Of a DNA stretch of 39,115 bases, positions 32,640 to 39,115 are shown one piece after another. Source of the DNA: Lachnospiraceae bacterium UBA938 (GTDB lineage: Bacteria; Bacillota; Clostridia; Lachnospirales; Lachnospiraceae); contig DBDG01000054.1 of the NCBI GenBank assembly GCA_002293475.1, forward strand, positions 1 to 39,115, written 5' to 3'. A program made the translations under genes and the position numbers. The notes below the pieces were generated by a model. The model saw only the letters and a list, made by a program, of their open reading frames with translations. It was not told where the DNA came from and ran no database searches. Numbering within the stretch: position 1 is the stretch's first letter; every line of letters begins with the position of its first letter.

Positions 32640-34232
32640 CTACTCTTTCTTATATCCCATAATATTCCGGTAATCTTTAGGGGAATATCCGGTCTTTTCC
32701 TTAAACATCCGGGAGAAATAAGAGAAATTATCATAGCCGACCGCCAGTGCCGTTTCCGATACGGTAGCCCGGCCCTCTTTCAGCATCGCTATGGCTTTTT
32801 CGATCCGGATGCCCATCAGATAACTATGCAGTGTCTTTCCGGTTTCCTTCTTAAACACTTTAGACAGATAGCTGATGCTGACAAAAGCAATGTTCTCCAG
32901 TTCGTCCCGCGTGATATTGTGCTGATAATTGTCTTCCATGTAGCGAATTATTTTGCTGACAAAGGTCTGTGATTTTTCAATCTGCCCAATATAATCGATT
33001 GATCTACTGATTACATATTCGGCAAACCGCTGCATATTAGCCGCCGACTTGACTGCTGCGGCAAAAATAACATCATAATCTGTGTCATTAAACAGTTGAT
33101 AAGCTTCGATTTTATTCTCCTGCAGAACCGTTCCGCTGATCTGCACAAGCGATGAACGGATTTCTCGGAGAAACTTCCCGGTCACGTTCTTGTTCCGCAT
33201 CTGAGCCTCTATATCAGCGTTAACGGCCTGGATCAGCTGCTGGGTCTGGCGGTTACGGAATAATTTTTCCCATTCATTCCGATCAGTCGCCCGGCAATCA
33301 TTTTTTTCCTTGATATAGCTCTCATAATTGATTACTCTTTTTTCCTTGGATATATCATCAAGGGATATCTCCTCCATCTGCAAAACTGCTGTCCGGGCTT
33401 CCCTCACCTTGATATGCTCACGGTAATAGCAATTACTCTCCGGCGCGACATATTTATACAGACAGTCCAGTAGTTCCCGGCACAGCTTCTCTAAGCGGGG
33501 CGCTCGTTCATCTCGGCGGCTCAATATCACTGTCATCGTACTGTTGGCCGTAAGCAGCAGTCCTTCTAGGACATAGGACTCTTTTTCAAAGATCTCACCC
33601 GATATATTGCGAAAAATAAAGTCCTTGCTGTTTTCGGATAAGCGCTGTATTTCCAAGGATTTACCGATTTTAATGATACAGATATCCATCTCCTGTTCCA
33701 AAGAATATTCCAGTTTCCGGCCGGCGATTTCCTCCTTAATCTCATCATCAGTGATCTGATGCAGCCGATACAGGTACTTATACCAGAAATCCGCTTTATT
33801 GTTCCATTGATTGTCCATCCAGTATGTTCCGTATTGCCGGATTTTTTTCTCACTAACCAGCCTCTTTACCTCTTCAATGGCTTTTTCGACATGTCTGGTA
33901 AACTCCGAATACTTGATCGGTTTTACATAATAGTCAAAGCAATGCAAGCGGACGGCTTCTTTCGCATAATTAAAATCGGCAAAGCTGGTGCAAAAAAGGG
34001 TTACCGTCCCCGGATGGTTTTCGTTAATCCATTCCAGCAGATCCAAGCCCGATCCCTTAGGCATCTCAATATCTGTAATAACTATCTGGATATCATCGCT
34101 ATCGATTAACTTTTTGGCATTCTCAGCACTATTAGCCGTATATACCTGTGAGAATCCAAGCCCGGAAAAATCAATTCCATCCAGCAGCCCGTCCAAAACA
34201 TATTTGTTATCATCCACCAGCAGTATCTTCAT
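32640..34232 (-). CDS. YesN-like response regulator with AraC-type DNA-binding domain
   Basis: A 530-residue regulator. The receiver domain (1-~120) has the acidic pair in LLVDDNKYV (Asp8) and the phospho-acceptor in VITDIEMPKGSG (Asp54). The middle ~300 residues are unclassified. The last ~100 residues are an AraC/XylS double helix-turn-helix ending FKEKTGYSPKDYRN. It pairs with the YesM-like kinase gene, which it overlaps by 23 bp. Start ATG 34232 gives the receiver domain at the very N-terminus; the site upstream (GAAAGAG) is weak, so translation may be coupled to the kinase gene. It probably controls GH3 and the esterase genes. Confidence 0.92.
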   Translation of the reverse strand: MKILLVDDNKYVLDGLLDGIDFSGLGFSQVYTANSAENAKKLIDSDDIQIVITDIEMPKGSGLDLLEWINENHPGTVTLFCTSFADFNYAKEAVRLHCFDYYVKPIKYSEFTRHVEKAIEEVKRLVSEKKIRQYGTYWMDNQWNNKADFWYKYLYRLHQITDDEIKEEIAGRKLEYSLEQEMDICIIKIGKSLEIQRLSENSKDFIFRNISGEIFEKESYVLEGLLLTANSTMTVILSRRDERAPRLEKLCRELLDCLYKYVAPESNCYYREHIKVREARTAVLQMEEISLDDISKEKRVINYESYIKEKNDCRATDRNEWEKLFRNRQTQQLIQAVNADIEAQMRNKNVTGKFLREIRSSLVQISGTVLQENKIEAYQLFNDTDYDVIFAAAVKSAANMQRFAEYVISRSIDYIGQIEKSQTFVSKIIRYMEDNYQHNITRDELENIAFVSISYLSKVFKKETGKTLHSYLMGIRIEKAIAMLKEGRATVSETALAVGYDNFSYFSRMFKEKTGYSPKDYRNIMGYKKE

Positions 34233-35937
34233 TCGCACCACTCTTTCCGTCTTCCGCTTTCCGTTCCGGTATTCTGACCGTAACCCTTGTACCGCTTTCC
34301 ATATTTTGAAAATGCAGCTCGTAGTCCGCTCCATAAACCAGCCTTAATCTTTGCAGAACATTTTTAATGCCGATCTGATGGCCGCCCTTCTTTTGCGGTA
34401 CTTCGCCGCGATTCAGCTGTTCTGTCATCTCCGGCGGTAAACCGACCCCCGAATCCTGAATACAGATACACATCCTGCCCGCACCGCTTTCTTTTTCAAT
34501 CGATACGCCGATAGACAACCGTTCCTCACTCTCGCCATGTTTAATGGCATTTTCCACAAAGGTCTGAATTAACAACGGCGGCATCACCTCATCCGTCAGT
34601 TCACATTCCTGAGTCAAACTATACATAAACTCTTGCCCGTAGACACTTTTCATTACCTTAAGATACTTGTCGACCATATCAAGTTCCTGTATCACCGGAA
34701 CCAGATCCGAATTAGCCTGAAATAACAGCCTCATATAATCAGATATATCCACACACAGCTCCTGGATATTCTCTTTTTTATTCAGCTGCGCCATGCTGTA
34801 TATCACATTCAGGCAATTGATAAAGAAATGGGGCTTGATCTGCTGCTGGGCAAATCCCAGTTCAGCATCTTGACGTTTAGCTTTTTGCACAAAATTATCC
34901 AGTTCCAGAGCGTGTACCTCGTCCATAAGCGACTTTAGCATCCTAGCTGCTTCATCCAGCTCCACTAGGTCTTCGTTCACGCTGAGGTTACGGCTGCCGG
35001 TATTCGCGGCAATCTGATTATAAAAACGCAAAACCGGCGCAAGAACTTTTTTACGTAAATAAGCGGAAAAGCTTATGATCACCAGCAAAAATCCCAAAGA
35101 AACCAGCACCAGCACGATCTGCAGGAAATAACTGTTTTCATACCATTTCTGATAAATTCTGATTATCACCGAGAAATCGCTTTTACTCCCTTTTTCGGTA
35201 ACGGTAAATGCCGATTCGTTTTCGCCGCTTTCCCAAGCGTCCAGATCGGTAACCTGGCCATAATTAAAGCTTTTAATCCTGACATGATTGTCATTTTCAT
35301 CAAGGACGCTCACCGTGAATGAGGAAGACAGATTTAGCTCCATAATATCTGCCATATAATCATCCAAATCAACCCACACCCCGATATAGACATTACCAAA
35401 ACGTAGCGTGGAACACACATATTGTTGCGCTTCAATAAACCATCGGCCGTTCTGCGATATTTTAATGTTTTTCTCGGTAATCTGCTGGTCGATTAACTGC
35501 CGGAAAGCCATTCTCTGCTGATAATCATTTTCTCCATAATCAATAAAAGTATCAGACTTCGCCTCATAAAGCCATAGATAATACTGATTCCCATAGACCG
35601 ACACAATATTTTGCAGCCGCATCTGAACAGCAGACACATCCATATTGTAATTTAACAGCGATTTATAGTCCGGCTCTTTGACATTTCCCATACTAGTGAG
35701 GCCTTTGACGCTGGCATCATTAGCCGCAATAAAAAGCAGCTCCTGGTTCAATTGACGAAATCGGTTGTCATTCAGTTCAAAATACTGCCCGACCCCCAAA
35801 GTAATATCTTCCTTTTCGTGGACGAAATAAAAAAGCATCAGACGGTATCCCAGCACCAGCCCAATCACGGCAATCATCAGCATCAGCCATATCAGCAGTC
35901 TTATCGTTTTGGTAAACAGCGGCTTCTTCATCTTCAT
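34210..35937 (-). CDS. YesM-like sensor histidine kinase
   Basis: A ~575-residue membrane kinase. TM1 is at about 12-37 and TM2 at about 270-293, enclosing a ~230-residue extracellular sensor domain. A linker with coiled-coil character follows. The HisKA_7TM/His_kinase motif is QQQIKPHFFINCLNVIYSM (His370), and the ATPase part has FVENAIKHGESE (N box) and DSGVGLPPEM (G box). Such kinases often sense sugars or glycosides outside the cell. I chose ATG 35937; a second ATG two codons on is equally possible and no clear Shine-Dalgarno is seen. It starts 28 bp after the carboxylesterase gene, so one operon is likely. Confidence 0.92.
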   Translation of the reverse strand: MKMKKPLFTKTIRLLIWLMLMIAVIGLVLGYRLMLFYFVHEKEDITLGVGQYFELNDNRFRQLNQELLFIAANDASVKGLTSMGNVKEPDYKSLLNYNMDVSAVQMRLQNIVSVYGNQYYLWLYEAKSDTFIDYGENDYQQRMAFRQLIDQQITEKNIKISQNGRWFIEAQQYVCSTLRFGNVYIGVWVDLDDYMADIMELNLSSSFTVSVLDENDNHVRIKSFNYGQVTDLDAWESGENESAFTVTEKGSKSDFSVIIRIYQKWYENSYFLQIVLVLVSLGFLLVIISFSAYLRKKVLAPVLRFYNQIAANTGSRNLSVNEDLVELDEAARMLKSLMDEVHALELDNFVQKAKRQDAELGFAQQQIKPHFFINCLNVIYSMAQLNKKENIQELCVDISDYMRLLFQANSDLVPVIQELDMVDKYLKVMKSVYGQEFMYSLTQECELTDEVMPPLLIQTFVENAIKHGESEERLSIGVSIEKESGAGRMCICIQDSGVGLPPEMTEQLNRGEVPQKKGGHQIGIKNVLQRLRLVYGADYELHFQNMESGTRVTVRIPERKAEDGKSGANEDTAGG

Positions 35938-35965
35938 CTTTTTATCATACCACAAAATAGTTTTT

Positions 35966-37486
35966 TTATAGCTTGAACGGTATAACTTCCAGCTCAGAAT
36001 GACATTTAATAAATTCGGTATCGAAATTATGACGGATCTCACATTCTTGATCAAAGATCATCGTCGCTTCATCCCCTTTGCCACAGCGAACCCACTCGGG
36101 CAACAAGGCGGATTCGGGAACCCCTGTATGTACAAATGACATAAATGCCGTAAAAATCTGTTCGCACAAGCGCTCCGATACCCCTTCTATATTTACCACC
36201 GGCACCTTATCGATATTATGGAAAAAGAAAGGAATATCACTGCAGTGCCAAGCCGGTGTACCGTCATTAAAAGGAAATTCCAGCGTAAACAGATAGGAAT
36301 AGGTTCCTGCGCTCCGCTCTTCGGCACTTTTAGCGATCCATTTTTTGGTCTCATTGCGGAATGCCACTGAATCAGCGGCATAAATATCACATAGGTTTTT
36401 CTCCGGATAGGCTGCCTGGAATGACCGGATCAAGCGCTCCCCGTCCGCTTCGCCGAACTGATTCTTAATGATAGCCGTCATTTGCTCGTCAGGCACTTTA
36501 TCTTCCTTATAGGCCGAACGGAAAAATTCCGCAAAAACCGAACCGATCATTACCGGGATCTTCTTGGCATTCTCCGTAAATCCTACCCGCATCGGATCCC
36601 CGCAATAATCACGATTGCGAATCGGCCCAAAGAAAGGGATGCCGTGCTCAGAAACCAATTCTTTATATGCACGCAAATAGGCTTGCGTCAGTTCCTGATA
36701 AGGAACCGTTTCCAGCGCTTCCACCTCCGTTACCTGCAGATATTCCATGGTCTTTCTGATAACCGGCTTGGTATCGCGGTCTTGATCAGACAATATCTTC
36801 CCTAGGACACCGCTCATAATAAGGGCCCGATGGAACAAGCCGTCCGCTTCCGGCATCTGCATCAGGGTAATAACCTTGCCGCCGCCGCCCGACTGGCCGA
36901 ATATGGTCACATTCTCCGGATCTCCGCCAAAGCCGGCGATATTTTTGTTGATCCACTTTAAGGCAGCAATGATATCCAGATTACCGGCATTACAAGAGCG
37001 TTCGTACTTTTCTCCAAACCCGCGTAAATCCAGATACCCTAGGACATTGAGCCGATGGTTCACCGTTACTGTCACCACGTTCCCGTTACGGCTCATCGCT
37101 TCGCCGTCGTAAGCATATTGCTCAATCGCCGAACCACTGAAAAAACCGCCGCCGTGCAGCCATACCACGACCGGAAGCTTTTCTCCTTCTTTCAGTGTGG
37201 GTGTCCAGACATTTAGGTTCAGGCAATCCTCGCTTTGAAACCATACCCGATGCGGCGACATTAAATCGCCTGCTGCGCTGTCGGGAAACATGGTATTGCA
37301 GACGTTACCGTAATTGAACATGTCTTTTACGCCGTCAAAGGATTCTATTTCTTCTGGCACTCCGAAACGTTTGGCTGTGGCGTAGGGTATTCCGCGGAAG
37401 TTGTAGATGTCGTTGAATCGGAAGCCTCTGATTCTTCCTTTGTCGGTTGTTACTATGGGGGCTTTGGTATCGCAGTAAAAGCTCAT
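35966..37486 (-). CDS. type B carboxylesterase (para-nitrobenzyl-esterase-like)
   Basis: A 506-residue alpha/beta hydrolase of the carboxylesterase type B family. The oxyanion hole is VWLHGGGFFSG (HGGG 111-114), the family signature SEDCLNLNVWTP lies at about 85-97, and the nucleophile is in IFGQSGGGGKV (Ser199, G-x-S-x-G). There is no signal peptide, so it acts in the cytoplasm. ATG 37486 has a perfect AGGAGG seven bases upstream. The frame remains open 86 codons further through a tandem repeat and a hairpin element; those residues are not part of the protein. Immediately downstream are the kinase and regulator genes. It probably removes acyl or alkyl ester groups from a plant or glycoside substrate. 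Confidence 0.92.
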   Translation of the reverse strand: MSFYCDTKAPIVTTDKGRIRGFRFNDIYNFRGIPYATAKRFGVPEEIESFDGVKDMFNYGNVCNTMFPDSAAGDLMSPHRVWFQSEDCLNLNVWTPTLKEGEKLPVVVWLHGGGFFSGSAIEQYAYDGEAMSRNGNVVTVTVNHRLNVLGYLDLRGFGEKYERSCNAGNLDIIAALKWINKNIAGFGGDPENVTIFGQSGGGGKVITLMQMPEADGLFHRALIMSGVLGKILSDQDRDTKPVIRKTMEYLQVTEVEALETVPYQELTQAYLRAYKELVSEHGIPFFGPIRNRDYCGDPMRVGFTENAKKIPVMIGSVFAEFFRSAYKEDKVPDEQMTAIIKNQFGEADGERLIRSFQAAYPEKNLCDIYAADSVAFRNETKKWIAKSAEERSAGTYSYLFTLEFPFNDGTPAWHCSDIPFFFHNIDKVPVVNIEGVSERLCEQIFTAFMSFVHTGVPESALLPEWVRCGKGDEATMIFDQECEIRHNFDTEFIKCHSELEVIPFKL

Positions 37487-37536
37487 TGTTATTCCTCCTG
37501 TAGGTTTATATGTGTTGGATGTGGCATGGGGGCGGG

Positions 37537-37632
37537 CATCGGCTTGATTCCTGGGGCGGTCATCGGCTTGATTCCTGGGGCGGTGATCGGCTTGATTCCT
37601 AGGGCGGTCATCGGCTTGATTTCTGGGGCGGT
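37537..37632. repeat. 24-bp minisatellite, four copies
   Basis: Four head-to-tail 24-bp units start at 37537, 37561, 37585 and 37609, with one to three differences each. The unit contains GGGGCGGTCATCGG, which overlaps in wording the end of the adjacent hairpin element (GGTCATCGTCA). The array lies 50 bp upstream of the carboxylesterase start and probably grew by slippage at the element edge. Confidence 0.95.
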
Positions 37633-37889
37633 CATCGTCATATTGCGCAAGCATCATCTGCTCCGGTTCCGGCTCCCGAAAATAAGTACAACTAAGTTTT
37701 TCACTCAGGTTATCGGTCGCTTCCGTGCCGCCCTCAAGCGCCATCCATGGCGCGTGAGGCCTTGTGCGGCCATCCGTGGCCGCCCATCACTGGGCTTTCT
37801 TAGTGAAAAACTAAGATGTACTATTTTTCTCCCGCAAGTCACCTGAGCAGATGATGCTTGCGCAATATGACGATTCGGGATTCCAACTG
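37630..37889 (+). repeat. structured repeat element, copy A
   Basis: A ~260-bp element with a second, inverted copy at 38839-39100. The ends 37634-37663 and 37845-37874 form a perfect 30-bp stem. Inside, AGTTTTTCACT (37695-37705) pairs with AGTGAAAAACT (37802-37812). Two further hairpins lie at 37732-37759 (arms ending CGCCA/TGGCG around TCCA) and 37766-37783 (GCGGCCA-TCCG-TGGCCGC). The right flank ATTCCAACTG (37880-37889) is conserved in copy B. It has no reading frame with recognisable homology. It is either a MITE-like hairpin element or a large structured RNA; I cannot name a family. Confidence 0.85.
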
Positions 37890-37900
37890 GTAGGATATTA

Positions 37901-37925
37901 GTATTGTATTGTATTGTATTGTATT
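37901..37925. repeat. GTATT pentanucleotide repeat, five copies
   Basis: Five perfect copies of gtatt lie between the hairpin element and the end of the esterase gene (stop at 37930). As a microsatellite it is prone to length change. Confidence 0.95.
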
Positions 37926-37929
37926 TTGC

Positions 37930-38727
37930 TTATATTTTGCGGTTGCCTAGGGTGCTGAAATAATCGGTGCGGGGAATCCAGTCCATAAACTGTTCGATTA
38001 GCTGATTCCACAGGCGCCACTCATGCGCATATCCAGTAACTGGCACCCATGTGACATCTTGTCCGTATTCTTTTAGTATATCTGCAGATTGCTGGCAGCC
38101 TTCGAAGAGAGGGTCTTTATCACCGCAACTCATAAAAATCTTAAGGTCTTTTATGCCCTTTTCTGCCAGTCCCTTGGTCACCAGCAGCGGATTATATTCT
38201 GGATCCCAGTTTTCTTCTTCTGACGGCGGAAGGAATAGGCCGGCGGAAAATGCGCCGAGGGCTCTGTATTTTGTTGGGTTTTTAAGGCCGTGAATCATTG
38301 TTCCGAAAGCACCCATTGAAAGGCCTGCTATATAAGTGTCTTCCGGTTTATCGGAAATCGGGAACATGGCTCCGATAAAATCCGGCAGTTCCTTTTCAAT
38401 AAAATCGTAAAAGTAATCACCCATAAAGGCATTTCCGCCATGGTTAACATACATTTTATTTTCTGCTGAAAGCATTACTACGGCAATATTACGTTCTTCG
38501 GCATACAGTTCCACGCTTGTATAAGAATTCCATGTTGCATGGTCATTACCTACTCCGTGCAGAAGATAAATTACCGGATATTTTTCTTCTTTCCGGTGCT
38601 TAGGGACTACACCCTTGATGTTTCCGTCCCCACAGGCTTCCGGAAATGTCACAGAAGGAATAATTACTGTAATATCCACTGCCCGCTTTAAGGAATACGA
38701 AATAAAATTACAGGTAAACTTAGCCAT
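37930..38727 (-). CDS. tributyrin-esterase-like alpha/beta hydrolase (esterase D/EstA family)
   Basis: A 265-residue cytoplasmic hydrolase. YPVIYLLHGVGNDHATW gives the oxyanion-hole region, IAGLSMGAFG the nucleophile (Ser137), SCGDKDPLF the acid (Asp203 or Asp205) and GYAHEWRLW the base (His235). This is the esterase family that includes lactococcal EstA, cinnamoyl/feruloyl esterases and S-formylglutathione hydrolase. Short-chain acyl esters are therefore probable substrates. ATG 38727 has AAAGGAG eight bases upstream. It is a single gene framed on both sides by inverted copies of the ~260-bp hairpin element. Confidence 0.9.
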   Translation of the reverse strand: MAKFTCNFISYSLKRAVDITVIIPSVTFPEACGDGNIKGVVPKHRKEEKYPVIYLLHGVGNDHATWNSYTSVELYAEERNIAVVMLSAENKMYVNHGGNAFMGDYFYDFIEKELPDFIGAMFPISDKPEDTYIAGLSMGAFGTMIHGLKNPTKYRALGAFSAGLFLPPSEEENWDPEYNPLLVTKGLAEKGIKDLKIFMSCGDKDPLFEGCQQSADILKEYGQDVTWVPVTGYAHEWRLWNQLIEQFMDWIPRTDYFSTLGNRKI

Positions 38728-38838
38728 ATTGTTTTTCTCCTTTATAAGTTTGTTTTATTATATTTACTTTATTAATCTTACTTTACTTAATCGTTTTTTA
38801 CTTTGCTTATTGTGCATAGTTCCGCCAATAAAAACTAG

Positions 38839-39100
38839 CAGTTGGAATACCGAATCGTCAAATTGTCCAGGCGTCATCTGATCCGGTTCCTTGCGGGAGA
38901 AAATTAGAGCTGCTTAGTTTCCCGCCAAACGAAAAACCAGTGGTGGACGGCCAAGGAGGGCCGGCCAAGTCAGCACGCGCCATGGAGGGCGCTTGCTGAC
39001 GACACGGAAACAGCCTGTACTTTGGGCGGGAAGCTTAGCTGCACTTATTTTCGGGAGCCGGAACCGGAGCAGATGACGCCTGGGCAATTTGACGATGACC
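38839..39100 (-). repeat. structured repeat element, copy B (inverted)
   Basis: The inverted partner of the element at 37630. The ends ATCGTCA...(38854 on) and ...TGACGAT (to 39096) form a stem of about 40 bp with a few mismatches. CCCGCC (38921-38926) pairs with GGCGGG (39025-39030) where copy A has an A/T-rich stem. Hairpins at 38969-39000 (GTCAGCA/TGCTGAC arms) and 38948-38963 (CGGCC-6-GGCCG) match the two inner hairpins of copy A. The flank CAGTTGGAAT (38839-38848) is conserved. The stretch 38728-38838 before it is AT-rich and probably carries the esterase promoter, although no convincing -35 box was found. Confidence 0.85.
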
Positions 39101-39115
39101 CACAAGCAACACCGA

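Noticed and set aside
37487..37744. 86-residue N-terminal extension of the carboxylesterase with four D-R-P-R-N-Q-A-type repeats
   Set aside because: It is read from the minisatellite and the hairpin element; the family start and a perfect AGGAGG fit ATG 37486.

Overview
The window looks like chromosomal DNA of a low-to-mid GC Firmicute of class Clostridia, most likely close to Lachnospiraceae. The signs are the secA-prfB pair with the UGA frameshift in prfB, ptb-buk for butyryl-phosphate metabolism, a Trp T-box leader, near-consensus sigma-A promoters (TTGaca-N17-TAtaaT), AGGAGG ribosome binding sites, and a YesM/YesN-type two-component system. No rRNA, tRNA, CRISPR array, prophage or intact insertion sequence was seen. 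Family names come from motifs read by eye; no database search was run.

Layout. 112-3646 (minus) is a D-amino-acid cluster: DSD1/D-threonine-aldolase-like PLP enzyme, N-acyl-D-amino-acid deacylase, RidA-family protein. Divergent from it (3796-6454, plus) are a KDPG/KHG-type aldolase with a C-terminal VOC-like domain and a GT39-like membrane glycosyltransferase. 6423-8819 (minus) is tex. 8838-9450 is a gene-free stretch with a GC-rich, hairpin-rich island. 9451-11226 (plus) is a three-gene cluster: small membrane protein, HExxH SprA-like protein, DUF975-like membrane protein. 11396-15222 (minus) is secA-prfB. 15433-17901 is a UvrA-like ABC ATPase without the UvrB-binding domain. 17910-19669 (minus) is a TrpB2-type tryptophan synthase beta chain behind a T-box riboswitch. 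19909-23375 (plus) is ptb, buk and a membrane-anchored lipase-like hydrolase. 23338-26725 (minus) is an operon of a three-S1-domain protein, a Memo/LigB-AMMECR1 fusion and mtnA. 26979-28678 (minus) is an AT-rich ABC-2 transporter. 28787-28929 is a decayed, internally deleted aldo/keto reductase gene overlapping the end of a PfkB-family sugar kinase. 30316-38727 (minus) is a carbohydrate/ester block: GH3 beta-glucosidase, YesN-like regulator, YesM-like histidine kinase, type B carboxylesterase, tributyrin-esterase-like hydrolase.

How it fits together. The left cluster probably frees D-amino acids from N-acyl forms, deaminates or cleaves them, and clears reactive imines (RidA) and 2-oxo acids (aldolase). 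The right block reads as a sensor-controlled set for acylated glycosides: esterases remove acyl groups, GH3 releases the sugar, PfkB phosphorylates it. These pathway readings are inference.

The most unusual non-coding signal is a ~260-bp element present twice in inverted orientation (37630-37889 and 38839-39100) around the last esterase gene. Each copy folds into a long stem (30 bp perfect in copy A) with two inner GC-rich hairpins. The copies differ in sequence but keep the pairing, so structure looks conserved. Several short tandem repeats (2465, 11222, 37537, 37901) point to active local repeat expansion.
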